64,000 nucleotides of DNA from Microbacterium sp. LCT-H2 (GCF_001866135.1 NZ_MODW01000004.1:1-64000); one strand, 5' to 3'; shown: positions 43,719 to 52,392, counted from the stretch's first letter. Made by a program: numbers and translations. Notes: generated from the sequence alone by a model not told the origin.

Positions 43719-44695
43719 TGGGCGTCATCCTCGTCACGAGCCGCTCCTTCTCGGACGGCGACCTCGACCTGGTCGGACGCGCCGCGCAGGCCGGACACCG
43801 CATCCTCCGCGGGCCGGCCCACCACGACCTCGACGAGCTGGGCGTGCTGCTGCACGGCGCCGACGCCTGGATCGCCGGCACCGGACCGGTCACCGACGCG
43901 CACCTCGCTGCCGGCCCGAAGCTCAAGGTCGTGGCGCGCTACGGGGTCGGCACGGAGGCGGTGGACCTCACGGCGGCGCGCGACCGCGGTATCCCGGTCA
44001 CGAACACCCCGGGCGCGAACGCGGATGCGGTCGCCGACCACGCGGTCGGCCTCATGCTCGCCGCCCTGCGCACCATCCCGGACGGCGACCGCCGCGTGCG
44101 GAACGGCGACTGGAGTGTGCGCCGCGGGCGGGAGCTCGGGGCCGCGACCGTCGGCATCGTCGGCTTCGGGCGGATCGGCCAGGGGGTCGCGCGGCGACTG
44201 GGCGGGTTCGGTCCGCGGCTGCTCGCCTCCGACCCGTTCCTGCCCGCCGACCTCGTGCGGGACCGCAGCGCCGAACCCGTCGACCTCGACGACCTGTTCC
44301 GCACCGCCGATGTGATCACCCTGCACGCCCCCGGCGGGCAGCAGCTCGTCGACGCCGACCGCCTCTCCGGGATGCGACCGGGGACCGTGCTCGTCAACAC
44401 CGCCCGCGGCGACCTCGTGGACGAGCAGGCCGTGGCCGACGCGCTCCGCGACGGCATCCTCGCCGGGTACGCGGCCGACACGCTCGACGGCGACACCGCC
44501 GCGCACGACAGCCCCCTGCTCGCCGCGGACCTCGCCGACCGTGTCATCGTCACCCCGCACCTCGGCGCCCAGACCACCCAGGCCGTCGACAACATGGGGG
44601 CGCTGTCCCTCGACGACGTGATCGCCGTCCTCCGCGGCGCCGACCCCGCCCACCTCGTCTCCGTCCCCGCGTCCGCCCCCGAGGAGAACCGATGA
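43718..44695 (+). CDS. D-isomer-specific 2-hydroxyacid dehydrogenase family protein
   Basis: A 325-aa phosphoglycerate dehydrogenase-like enzyme. The NAD-binding motif is TVGIVGFGRIGQGVARRLGGFG, the catalytic Arg region VLVNTARGDLVDEQAV, and the catalytic His VIVTPHLGAQTTQAV. The usual Glu of the D-x-x-x-x-E segment seems to be Asp (AADTLDGD), which is worth noting. It lies between the FGGY kinase (TGATG) and the AroE-like gene (ATGA), so it should act on a metabolite of the same sugar pathway, such as a phosphorylated or free 2-hydroxy acid. Confidence 0.9.
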   Translation: MGVILVTSRSFSDGDLDLVGRAAQAGHRILRGPAHHDLDELGVLLHGADAWIAGTGPVTDAHLAAGPKLKVVARYGVGTEAVDLTAARDRGIPVTNTPGANADAVADHAVGLMLAALRTIPDGDRRVRNGDWSVRRGRELGAATVGIVGFGRIGQGVARRLGGFGPRLLASDPFLPADLVRDRSAEPVDLDDLFRTADVITLHAPGGQQLVDADRLSGMRPGTVLVNTARGDLVDEQAVADALRDGILAGYAADTLDGDTAAHDSPLLAADLADRVIVTPHLGAQTTQAVDNMGALSLDDVIAVLRGADPAHLVSVPASAPEENR

Positions 44696-45636
44696 CCACC
44701 GCAGCGACGTCCGCCCCCGCCACCGCCGACTACATGGGCTTCGTCGGCGTCACCACCGCCTCGTCGTCGATCATGAAGGTGTTCCCGCTGTGGGCCGACA
44801 TCCTCGGCCTCCCCACCCGGACCCTCGTCGGCCACGACCTGCCGATGGATGCCGACCCCGCGCAGTACCGCGCCATGGTCGAGCAGATCCGCGACGACCC
44901 GCACCACCGCGGCGCGCTGGTCACCACGCACAAGATGAACGTGTACGCGGCGGCGTCCGACCTGTTCGACGAGCTCGACCCGTTCGCCGTGTCCTGCGCC
45001 GAGGTCTCCAGCATCGCCAAGCGCGGGTCCACGCTGTCCGGCCGTGCGAAGGACCCGATCACGGTCGACCTGGCGCTGCGCGACTTCCTCCCCGCCGACC
45101 ACTTCGCGCGCACCGGGGCCGAGGTCGTGATCCTGGGTGCGGGCGGATCGGGCACCGCGCTGAGCTGGGCCCTCGCCGAGCGGGAGGATGCCCCGGCCCT
45201 CATCACCGTCACCGCGCGCACGCAGGACAAGCTCGACCACCTCCGCGAGGTGCACCGCCAGCACGGCACCCCCGAGGGACTCCTCCGCTACGTCGTCACC
45301 GAGACACCGGAGGAGGCCGACGCCCTGGTCGCCGCCGCGCCCGCGGGATCGGTCATCGCGAACGCCACCGGGCTCGGCAAGGACCGCCCAGGCTCCCCGC
45401 TGACCGACGCCGTCGTGTTCCCCGAGGGCGCGTACGTGTGGGAGTTCAACTACCGCGGCTCGCTGGAGTTCCTGCACCAGGCCGAAGCCCAGGAGGACGA
45501 TCGCGCGCTGCACGTGGTCGACGGCTGGCGGTACTTCATCCACGGCTGGTCGCAGGTCGTGGCGGACGTGTTCGACCTCGACCTCACGCCCGAGACCGTC
45601 GAGCGCCTCGCGGAGGCCGCGGAGTCGGTGCGCTGA
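44692..45636 (+). CDS. Shikimate dehydrogenase-like (AroE family) oxidoreductase
   Basis: A 314-aa protein with the AroE two-domain plan. The catalytic Lys lies in GALVTTHKMNVYAAASDLFDELDPFA and the Rossmann loop is AEVVILGAGGSGTALSWALAER. NATGLGKDRPGSPLTD matches the family's closing region. The usual NTDG segment reads SGRAKDPITVDLAL, so it is a divergent member. In a sugar operon a polyol or hydroxy-acid substrate is more likely than shikimate. It is coupled to both neighbours (ATGA upstream, TGATG downstream). Confidence 0.88.
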   Translation: MTTAATSAPATADYMGFVGVTTASSSIMKVFPLWADILGLPTRTLVGHDLPMDADPAQYRAMVEQIRDDPHHRGALVTTHKMNVYAAASDLFDELDPFAVSCAEVSSIAKRGSTLSGRAKDPITVDLALRDFLPADHFARTGAEVVILGAGGSGTALSWALAEREDAPALITVTARTQDKLDHLREVHRQHGTPEGLLRYVVTETPEEADALVAAAPAGSVIANATGLGKDRPGSPLTDAVVFPEGAYVWEFNYRGSLEFLHQAEAQEDDRALHVVDGWRYFIHGWSQVVADVFDLDLTPETVERLAEAAESVR

Positions 45637-46604
45637 TGCCCGCCGTGCGGACCGTCCTCGGCGATCTCGACCCGTCGCGGCTCGGGCGCGTGGACTACCA
45701 CGAGCACCTCTTCCAGGTGTCGCCGCTGCTGGTCGGGGACGAGCTCGACGACGAGGCCGCGTCCGGCGAGGAGGCCGGTCTGCTGCGGGCGAGCGGCTTC
45801 GAGGCCATGGTCGACGCCACCCCGTTCGGCCTCGGGCGCGACCCGGCCGCCGTCGCCCGCATCAGCGCCGCGACCGGACTGCACGTGGTCGCCACGACGG
45901 GTCGGCACCGCGAGGCGCACTACGGCGCCGATCATCCGATGCAGGTGTGGGGCGCCGACCGCCTCGCCGCCCTGTTCGTGTCCGACCTCACGCGGGGAAT
46001 GCCGGCGGACGACGCCGCGGTGTTCGAGACGCCCGAGGTACCCCTCGCGGCGGGTCCCGATGGGCAGCCGGTGCGCGCCGGCATGCTCAAGGGCGGGGCC
46101 GACTACTGGCGCCTCAGTCCATTCGAGCGCACGACCCTCGTCGCCGTGGCTCAGGCGCACCGGGAGACCGGAGCCCCCGTCATGGTGCATCTGGAGTTCG
46201 GCACCGCGGCCCACGAGGTCCTCGATCTGCTGGGCGCCGAGGGGGTGCCGGCGGAGCGCGTCGTGCTGGCCCACGCCGACCGCGACCCCGATCCCGGTCT
46301 GCACGTCGCGTTGGCCGAGCGCGGTGCCCACCTCGGGTACGACGGCTTCGCCCGCCCGCGCACCCGCTCCGACGCCGAGCTGCTGGCCCTCACAGTCGCC
46401 GTGGTGGAGCGAGGAGTCGGCGACCGGATCCTGCTCGGGGGCGACGTCGCCCGGCGCACCCGGTACATCGCCTACGGCGGCATGCCGGGTCTCGCCTACC
46501 TCGGCGACCGCTACCTTCCGCGGCTTCGCGAGGCCGTGGGCGACGACGCCGTGCACCGGATGCTCGTGACCACGCCGGCGCGCTTCCTGGCCCTCCGCAC
46601 CTGA
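45636..46604 (+). CDS. Phosphotriesterase-family metal-dependent hydrolase
   Basis: A 322-aa TIM-barrel protein with a complete binuclear metal site: HxH in VDYHEHLFQV, the carboxylated Lys in AGMLKGGADYWRLSPFERTT, His in PVMVHLEFG and VVLAHADRD, and Asp in ILLGGDVARRTRY. Bacterial relatives in sugar operons often hydrolyse lactones or phosphorylated sugar lactones, which fits the adjacent dehydrogenases. It overlaps the AroE-like gene as TGATG. True organophosphate hydrolysis is unlikely. Substrate unknown. Confidence 0.9.
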   Translation: MPAVRTVLGDLDPSRLGRVDYHEHLFQVSPLLVGDELDDEAASGEEAGLLRASGFEAMVDATPFGLGRDPAAVARISAATGLHVVATTGRHREAHYGADHPMQVWGADRLAALFVSDLTRGMPADDAAVFETPEVPLAAGPDGQPVRAGMLKGGADYWRLSPFERTTLVAVAQAHRETGAPVMVHLEFGTAAHEVLDLLGAEGVPAERVVLAHADRDPDPGLHVALAERGAHLGYDGFARPRTRSDAELLALTVAVVERGVGDRILLGGDVARRTRYIAYGGMPGLAYLGDRYLPRLREAVGDDAVHRMLVTTPARFLALRT

Positions 46605-46627
46605 TCACCCGAACCCGAGGAGTCGTC

Positions 46628-46924
46628 ATGCCCGAACCCACCGTCCTCCACGCCGTCTTCACCGCGCAGCCGGGAGCCGCCGACCAGGTCGCCGCGCTGC
46701 TGCGGGACTTCGCCGAGGTGGTCCGCGCCGAGGAGGGCAACATCGTCTTCGACGCCCACCGCCTCGTCGACGACCCTGACCGCTTCTTCGTCTACGAGGT
46801 CTACCGCGACGAGGACGCCTTCCAGGCCCACCTGCACGCGCCCGCCGGCATCCCCTTCAACGCCGCCCTGCAGGAACTCATCGTCGAGCCCACCTCGATC
46901 CTCACCTTCCTCCGCCCCCTCTGA
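46628..46924 (+). CDS. Small ABM-fold (YgiN-like) monooxygenase protein
   Basis: A 98-aa ferredoxin-like protein: VLHAVFTAQPGAADQVAALLRDFAEVVRAEEGNIVFDAHRLVDDPDRFFVYEVYRDEDAFQAHLHAP is a textbook ABM/YgiN domain. It has a GAGGAG ribosome-binding site and is last in the six-gene operon. Similar small proteins end several sugar-catabolic operons, where they may act as mutarotases or lyases rather than monooxygenases. Function here is open. Confidence 0.88.
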   Translation: MPEPTVLHAVFTAQPGAADQVAALLRDFAEVVRAEEGNIVFDAHRLVDDPDRFFVYEVYRDEDAFQAHLHAPAGIPFNAALQELIVEPTSILTFLRPL

Positions 46925-46960
46925 CCCCCTCCTCCCCCCTTCTCTCCCTCTCCGCATCTC

Positions 46961-47393
46961 CGTCTCTCCGCCTCTCCGTCTCTCCGCCTCTCCGTCTCCC
47001 CGTCCCCGTCTCCCCGTTTCACCTGCACGACCCCGCGACGCCCGCACGCCCATTCGGGCCGCCGCGTCGTGCGCCCGTCCCCCGGCCGTGCATCCGTCCC
47101 TCGTCGTCCCGCCCGTCATCCGGGGACGGTCCCCTCGGGCTGACCGTCCCTGCCCCGAACGGCTCCCCTCGGCCATCCGGTTTCACCTGCACGACCCCGT
47201 CACGACTGCACGACCGAACTACCACTCCGGCCACACATCGGTCCCCACGTCGTGCATCCGGCCACGCATCGGTCCCCTCCCAGGCCCAGGCCGAGACCCC
47301 ACCCGACTCCGGACCCGGTTCGTCTGCACGACCCCGACGCGGGTGCACGAGGAAACCGGGGATCCGATCGTGCAGTCGCCCCGGGATCGTGCA
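46961..47393. repeat. CT-rich tandem repeat and iterated TGCACGA units in a 558-bp convergent gap
   Basis: No gene is seen in 46925-47482. A 16-bp unit CGTCTCTCCGCCTCTC is tandemly duplicated at 46961-46992. Then TGCACGA or its complement occurs eight times (47024, 47188, 47207, 47250, 47325, 47344, 47368, 47387). Three pairs have exactly 19-bp spacing and share the core TGCACGAYCCCG, two in one orientation and one inverted. Confidence 0.75.
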
Positions 47394-47444
47394 GCCGGAC
47401 CCACGGACCACGGACCCGGAGCCGGAGTTCCCCACACACGACGA

Positions 47445-47470
47445 AGCCCCCCGCCCGAAGGCGAGGGGCT
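47445..47470 (-). terminator. Terminator of the rbsACB operon
   Basis: A GC-rich 11-bp stem with one mismatch (AGCCCCTCGCC / GGCGGGGGGCT read on the minus strand) and a 4-base loop, 13 bp after the binding-protein stop codon. It would end the minus-strand rbs transcript. Confidence 0.75.
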
Positions 47471-47482
47471 CCGCCGTGCGGG

Positions 47483-48484
47483 TCACTCGTAGAGGACCGC
47501 GGCGATCTTGTCGTCGTCGATGTTGTTCTTGTCGTACCAGTAGGAACCGGTGTCGTAGAACTCCTCGACGTCGTCGCCGTTGGCCGCGTCGTAGGCCGCC
47601 TGCACGACCTGGGCGCCGATGCCGATCGGGTCCTGCGTGATGGCGCCGGCCATGGTGCCGTCCTTGATGGCGTTGATCTGGGCCGCACCGGAGTCGAAGC
47701 CGACGATGGTGATCTTGCCCTTCTCGAGGCCGAGCTCGTTCACGGCGTTCACGACGCCGATGGCCGAGCCCTCGTTGGTGCCGTAGATGCCCTTGAGGTC
47801 GGGGTGGGCCGCGATGAGCGTCTTGGCGATGTCGGCCGACTTCAGGTGGTCGCCGTCACCGTACTGGATGTCGACGATCTCGATGTCGGGGTAGTCTGCC
47901 TCGATCTTCTCGACGAAGCCGTCGCGACGCTCGACACCCGTCGAGTTGATCTGCGAGTGGCCGACGATGGCGACCTCGCCCTCGCCGCCGATCAGCTCGG
48001 CCATGTGCTCGGCCGCCAGTGCGCCGGCGACCTTGCTGTCCGTCGCGGAGAGGCTGAGTCCGACGTCGCCGTTGCACGGGGCGTCGAAGTAGACGACGGG
48101 GATGTCCTTCGACTTCGCCTGCTCGAGCGGGGCGACGCACGCCTCGGGGTCGAGGGCGGCGTAGGCGATGGCGTCCGGGTTCTTGTCGATCGCGGCGGTC
48201 AGCATCTCGAGCTGCTGCGCGATCTCGGTCTCGGCGGCCGGGCCCTCGAAGGTGATCTTGACGCCCAGCTCCTGGGCCTTCTCCTCCGCGCCCTTCTTGA
48301 CGGCCTGCCAGAACTGGTGCTGGAAGCCCTTCGAGACCATGGCGATGTACATCTCGCCGTCGCTGCTGCCGGTGTCGCCACCCGAGCCCTCTTCGATCAC
48401 GTCGCCGCCGCCGGCACAGCCGGCGAACACGAGCGCGGATGCGGCCACGAGTGCCGCGAATGCGGTCTTCTTGCCGAATTTCAT
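47483..48484 (-). CDS. rbsB: Ribose-type ABC transporter, substrate-binding lipoprotein
   Basis: A 333-aa periplasmic-binding-type lipoprotein (Peripla_BP_4). The lipobox is LVFAGC (Cys22). Family features are YIAMVSKGFQHQFWQAVKKGAEEKAQELGVKITFEGP, AIDKNPDAIAYAALDPEACVAPLEQAKSKDIPVVYFD and KITIVGFDSGAAQINAIKDGTMAGAITQDP. It is third in the order rbsA-rbsC-rbsB, separated from rbsC by 135 bp with a strong hairpin. Ribose, allose, xylulose or a related sugar are all possible ligands; the symbol is by similarity. Confidence 0.88.
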   Translation of the reverse strand: MKFGKKTAFAALVAASALVFAGCAGGGDVIEEGSGGDTGSSDGEMYIAMVSKGFQHQFWQAVKKGAEEKAQELGVKITFEGPAAETEIAQQLEMLTAAIDKNPDAIAYAALDPEACVAPLEQAKSKDIPVVYFDAPCNGDVGLSLSATDSKVAGALAAEHMAELIGGEGEVAIVGHSQINSTGVERRDGFVEKIEADYPDIEIVDIQYGDGDHLKSADIAKTLIAAHPDLKGIYGTNEGSAIGVVNAVNELGLEKGKITIVGFDSGAAQINAIKDGTMAGAITQDPIGIGAQVVQAAYDAANGDDVEEFYDTGSYWYDKNNIDDDKIAAVLYE

Positions 48485-48584
48485 GGAAACTCCGTTGTTC
48501 TGTGTGGGTGCCGGCCAGGACCGGCGGGTGGACATTCGTGGTGCCTGTGCGGAGGGTTTCCGCGGGTTCCGGCCGGAGCCGGGG

Positions 48585-48616
48585 ACGGCGGCGGGCACGG
48601 GTTTCGCCGCCGCCGT
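48585..48616 (-). promoter_or_regulatory. Hairpin between rbsC and rbsB
   Basis: A perfect 9-bp stem ACGGCGGCG / CGCCGCCGT with a 14-base loop, four bases after the rbsC stop. It could protect upstream mRNA or set a different level for the binding protein, whose gene follows after 135 bp. Nothing else is visible in the gap. Confidence 0.45.
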
Positions 48617-48619
48617 GTC

Positions 48620-49654
48620 TCAGGTCCGCTGGCGGTTGCGCAGCGAGTCGAGGAAGACGGCCAGCAGGACGACGACGCCGACGACGATGTTCTGCCACTC
48701 GGGCTGGATCGACATGATCCGGAGGCCGTTGACGAGGACGCTCATGATGAGCGCACCGATCACGGTTCCGAGGATCGAGCCGCGGCCGCCGAGCAGCGAG
48801 GTGCCGCCGATGATCACTGCCGCGATGGCCTGCAGCTCGTAGCCGGTGCCGATCTGCGGCTGCGCCGAGTCGAGGCGGGCGGCGATCACGATGCCCGCGA
48901 TGCCGGTGAAGGCGCCGGCGAACATGTAGATGAGGATCGTCCAGCGGCGGGTGTTGACGCCGGAGAGGCGCGTGGCCTCCTCGTTCGACCCGATCGCGAA
49001 GGTGTAGCGGCCGAGCAGCGTCTTCGACAGCACGAGCCAGGCGACGATCGCGAGGGCCGCGGTGATGAGCACCGCGTTCGGGATGCCGGGGATGAGCACG
49101 CCGAGCGCGATCTTCTTGAAGTCGGGAGCCGAGGTCGAGAAGTAGATCGGCGCGACGTTCGAGATGACGAGGGCGAGGCCGCCGGCGATCATCATCATCG
49201 CCAGCGTCGCGATGAACGGAGGCAGCCGCAGGAACGTGATGTTGACGCCGTTCACCAGACCCATGAGCACACCGGTCGCGATGCCGCCGAGCACGCCCAC
49301 CCACACCGGCAGGCCCAGGTTGGTGATGAGGACGCCCGTCATCACGGCGCAGAGCGCCATGCCGGTGCCGATCGACAGATCGATACCGCCCGTGATGATG
49401 ACGAACGTCGTGCCGAGGGCGAGGATGCCGATGACCGCGGTCGACAGCAGCACCGTGGCGATGTTGCTGAAGGTGAAGAAGTTCGGGCTGGCGATCGAGA
49501 AGAAGATGACCAGGACGATCAGGGTGCCGAACGCGAGCGACTGCTGGAACTGCCGCTTGAGGAACCCGGCGACGTCGCGCTTGTCGGTGTCCTCGTTGAC
49601 GGCCGTCTGGATGATCGTCGTCGTCGACGATCCGGACTGCTGTGGGGTGCTCAT
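48620..49654 (-). CDS. rbsC: Ribose-type ABC transporter permease
   Basis: A 344-aa inner-membrane permease of the BPD_transp_2 family with about 8-10 helices. Typical stretches are TFVIITGGIDLSIGTGMALCAV, GLVNGVNITFLRLPPFIATLAMMMIAGGLAL and VSGV-type GSNEEATRLSGVNTRRW with the coupling region. The ending IGGTSLLGGRGSILGTVIGALIMSVLVNGLRIM is characteristic. Its ATG overlaps the rbsA stop (TGATG). Confidence 0.92.
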   Translation of the reverse strand: MSTPQQSGSSTTTIIQTAVNEDTDKRDVAGFLKRQFQQSLAFGTLIVLVIFFSIASPNFFTFSNIATVLLSTAVIGILALGTTFVIITGGIDLSIGTGMALCAVMTGVLITNLGLPVWVGVLGGIATGVLMGLVNGVNITFLRLPPFIATLAMMMIAGGLALVISNVAPIYFSTSAPDFKKIALGVLIPGIPNAVLITAALAIVAWLVLSKTLLGRYTFAIGSNEEATRLSGVNTRRWTILIYMFAGAFTGIAGIVIAARLDSAQPQIGTGYELQAIAAVIIGGTSLLGGRGSILGTVIGALIMSVLVNGLRIMSIQPEWQNIVVGVVVLLAVFLDSLRNRQRT

Positions 49655-51156
49655 CAGTCTTCCTCCCCGTGGGCTGCGAGTTGCATGATCTTCTCCTGGC
49701 TGGCTTCCTCGTTGCGGAGCGTCCCGGTGATGCGGCCGTTCGCGAACACGGCGATGCGGTTCGCGACCCGGAGGATCTCGGGGAGCTCCGACGAGATGAC
49801 GATGATGGACTTGCCCGCGTCGGCGAGCTGCTGCATGAGGCGGTAGATCTCCTCCTTCGCGCCGACGTCGATGCCTCGCGTCGGCTCGTCGAAGATGAGG
49901 ATGTCGCAGTCGCGCATCAGCCACCGGGCGATGACGACCTTCTGCTGGTTCCCTCCGGAGAGGAGCTTGACGACCTGGTTGACCGAGGGGGTCTTCACCC
50001 GCAGCTGCTGGACGTACTCCTTGGTGCGGTTCTTGGCCTTGCTGTCGCCCATCCAGCCGATGCCGTTGGCGTAGGAGCCGAGCGACGCGAGCACGGTGTT
50101 GAAGGTGACGTCCTGCTCGAGCATGAGGCCGAGCAGCTTGCGGTCCTCGGAGAGGTAGCCGACGCCGTGCTTGACCGCGTCCGCGGGCTGCGCGATGCGG
50201 ACGGTGCGCCCGCCGATCGTGATCGTGCCGCCGTCGCGGTGGTCCGCGCCGATGACGGCACGGGCGGTCTCGGTGCGGCCGGCGCCCATGAGGCCGGCGA
50301 ATCCGAGGATCTCGCCCTTGTGCAGCTGGAACGACACGTCCTTGAGGAGCTTCCGCGTGGAGAGCCCCTGCACGTCGAGCACGATCGGGTCGTTGAGGTG
50401 CTCCCGCGCCTGCGGGCGGGTGCCCTCGTCGATCACGCGGCCAACCATCATCTCGATGATCGTCGGGATCGTGATCTCGGACTTGTCGAGTGATCCGATG
50501 TATGTGCCGTCGCGGAGCACGGTCACCCGGTCCGCCAGGCGGCGCAGCTCGTCCATGCGGTGCGAGATGTACACGATGCCGGTGCCGCGGGCCTTGAGCT
50601 GCTCGATGAGGACGAAGAGGGTCTCGACCTCGCTGTCGGTGAGGGCCGACGTCGGCTCGTCCATGATGAGGACCTTGGCGTTGAAGGACAGCGCCTTGGC
50701 GATCTCGACCATCTGCTGCTCGGCCACCGTCAGCTCGCCCACGCGCTGGCGCGGGTCGAGGTGGATGTCGAGGCGCTGCAGCAGCTCCGCCGTCTGCCGG
50801 TTGAGCTTCCGCTCCGACAGGAACGGGCCCGTCGTGGGCTCGCGGCCGACGTAGATGTTCTGCGCGACCGTGAGGTCGGGCATCAGGTTGAGCTCCTGGT
50901 GGATGATCGTGATCCCCAGCTCCTGCGCCTGCAGCGGGCTGGTGAGCTCGACCTCCTGCCCCTCGAACGTGATCGTGCCCTCGTCCTTGGTGTAGATCCC
51001 GGAGAGGATCTTCATCAGGGTGGACTTGCCGGCACCGTTCTCACCCACGAGCACGAGCACCTCGCCGGCGCGCACCTCGAGATGCACGTCCTTCAGCGCC
51101 TGGACACCGGGGAATCCCTTGCTGATCCCCTCGACCCTCAGGATGGGTCCACTCAT
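49654..51156 (-). CDS. rbsA: Ribose-type ABC transporter ATP-binding protein (tandem ATPase)
   Basis: A 500-aa protein with two ATPase domains. The first has Walker A GENGAGKST, a Q-loop followed by LTVAEQQMVEIAKAL, and Walker B LIMDEPTSAL. The second has a degenerate Walker A GLMGAGRTET, signature LLSGGNQQKVVIARWL and LIFDEPTRGID, the usual asymmetry of RbsA/MglA. It energises uptake through RbsC. It heads the operon; an operator-like ACCTGTAATAACATCT lies 140 bp upstream. Confidence 0.95.
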   Translation of the reverse strand: MSGPILRVEGISKGFPGVQALKDVHLEVRAGEVLVLVGENGAGKSTLMKILSGIYTKDEGTITFEGQEVELTSPLQAQELGITIIHQELNLMPDLTVAQNIYVGREPTTGPFLSERKLNRQTAELLQRLDIHLDPRQRVGELTVAEQQMVEIAKALSFNAKVLIMDEPTSALTDSEVETLFVLIEQLKARGTGIVYISHRMDELRRLADRVTVLRDGTYIGSLDKSEITIPTIIEMMVGRVIDEGTRPQAREHLNDPIVLDVQGLSTRKLLKDVSFQLHKGEILGFAGLMGAGRTETARAVIGADHRDGGTITIGGRTVRIAQPADAVKHGVGYLSEDRKLLGLMLEQDVTFNTVLASLGSYANGIGWMGDSKAKNRTKEYVQQLRVKTPSVNQVVKLLSGGNQQKVVIARWLMRDCDILIFDEPTRGIDVGAKEEIYRLMQQLADAGKSIIVISSELPEILRVANRIAVFANGRITGTLRNEEASQEKIMQLAAHGEED

Positions 51157-51295
51157 GCGCTCACCTGCTTCCTTGAAGGTTCTGTCGCGATTGCGGCGGA
51201 CCGTTCCGCCGTAAACATCGGATCAATTCTGCGACCTGCACCCGGGTCAGTGCAAGTTGTATCTAAATGTATCTAACGATCGGCGGCGAGGGAAG

Positions 51296-51311
51296 ACCTG
51301 TAATAACATCT
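51296..51311. promoter_or_regulatory. ACCTGTNATNACAGGT-type operator upstream of rbsA
   Basis: ACCTGTAATAACATCT agrees with the consensus at 14 of 16 positions if the N positions are ignored. It lies between the epimerase stop and rbsA. A GTAAACATCGGAT sequence nearer rbsA (about 51214) resembles a fucose-type GntR half-operator. The 178-bp gap 51157-51334 also has a tandem TGTATCTAA pair at about 51258-51277. Confidence 0.55.
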
Positions 51312-51334
51312 TGGTCTCGAACCGCCGCCCGGCG

Positions 51335-52204
51335 TCAATGGAGGCGGATCGAGTCGACGGCGACGAGCTTGTCGCGGATGTACGCGTTCGCGTGCGTACC
51401 CAGCTCGTCGTTGTCGGTCCAGAGGTTGCGCCAGATGCCGAGCATGCGGCTGAGGTCGGGCGCCACCACGGCCGAGGAGAACGACTCGAACACGATGGGG
51501 CCGTCGTAGCCGATGCGTCCGAGCGCCTTGAAGAACGTGTCGAAGTCGACCGTCCCGGTGCCGAGATAGCCGCGGTGGCTCTCGCCGATGTGCACGTACC
51601 GCAGGGCCGGGGCCGCGTCGAGCACCGGCGCGAACATATCCGACTCCTCGATGTTCATGTGGTACGTGTCCAGGTGGATCCCGAGGTTCGGGCGGTCGAC
51701 CTCGCCGAGGTACGCCAGCGCCTGCCGAGCGGTGTTCAGCACGTTGGTCTCGTACCGGTTCACGACCTCCAGCGAGACCGAGACTCCGCGCGCGGCGGCG
51801 TGATCGGCGACGCGCGCGATGGTGCGACGGCTCGACGCCAGACCCTCCGGCGTCACCGGATCCATGTACTTCTTCATGGCGCTGTAGATCACCCCGCAGA
51901 AGTGCGTACCGCCGAGCTCGGCGAGCACGTCGACCGCGCGGAGCAGGAGGGCCTCCCCCGCGGCGACCACGGCAGGGTCCCCGCTCGTGATGTCGGTCTC
52001 GTCGGAGAGCCCGAGCGAGGCGCTGACCGCGAGTCCGTGCTCCGCGAGGGCGGCCCGGGCGGCAGCGACGTCGAACGAGAACGGGTCCATGAGCGGGAAC
52101 TCGATGAGGTCGAAGCCCGCGTGCTTCGTCTTCTCCACCGCGAGCCGGATGCCGTCCGCGTCGAAGGTCCCCGTCCAGACGAGTCCGTGGCAGCCGATGT
52201 TCAT
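51335..52204 (-). CDS. Sugar phosphate isomerase/epimerase (tagatose/psicose 3-epimerase-like)
   Basis: A 289-aa xylose-isomerase-like TIM barrel. Metal and catalytic glutamates are visible in VSLEVVNRYETNVLNTARQAL and VFESFSSAVV, with metal-binding His/Asp in NLGIHLDTYHMNIEESDM and YVHIGESHRGYLGTGTVDF, the GESHRGYLGTG motif of ketose 3-epimerases. The start MNIGCHGLVWTG has AGGAG eight bases upstream. It is divergent from lacI with two identical LacI-type operators in between, and downstream it runs toward rbsACB. Substrate probably a free ketohexose or ketopentose. Confidence 0.93.
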   Translation of the reverse strand: MNIGCHGLVWTGTFDADGIRLAVEKTKHAGFDLIEFPLMDPFSFDVAAARAALAEHGLAVSASLGLSDETDITSGDPAVVAAGEALLLRAVDVLAELGGTHFCGVIYSAMKKYMDPVTPEGLASSRRTIARVADHAAARGVSVSLEVVNRYETNVLNTARQALAYLGEVDRPNLGIHLDTYHMNIEESDMFAPVLDAAPALRYVHIGESHRGYLGTGTVDFDTFFKALGRIGYDGPIVFESFSSAVVAPDLSRMLGIWRNLWTDNDELGTHANAYIRDKLVAVDSIRLH

Positions 52205-52246
52205 GAACGCTCCTCCGGCGGGTGTCCGGCACCGTCGCCGCACGGA

Positions 52247-52344
52247 CTTGGCACGTTACAAGTCCGCTGTGCGAGTCACGCTACGTCGCCCTCCGCGGAC
52301 GTGTCAAGAACTTTCTTGGCACGTTACAAGTCCTCCGCTAGCCT
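52247..52344. promoter_or_regulatory. Twin LacI operators and divergent promoters
   Basis: CTTGGCACGTTACAAG occurs identically at 52247-52262 and 52315-52330, an imperfect 16-bp palindrome with the ACGT centre of LacI-family operators. A plus-strand promoter TTGGCA-17 bp-TAGCCT (52316-52344) overlaps the second copy. A minus-strand promoter TTGACA-18 bp-TAGCGT (52307 to 52278) places the first copy just downstream of its start. LacI probably represses both the epimerase gene and itself. Confidence 0.7.
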
Positions 52345-52392
52345 GGGCCTCATCCGGCCGCACGCCTGCGGTCCCATCGCCGAAGGAGGCCC

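Noticed and set aside
47020..47400. Possible CRISPR-like array because of regularly spaced TGCACGA units
   Set aside because: Units are only about 7-12 bp, occur in both orientations, lack unique spacers of 30 bp or more, and no cas genes are near.
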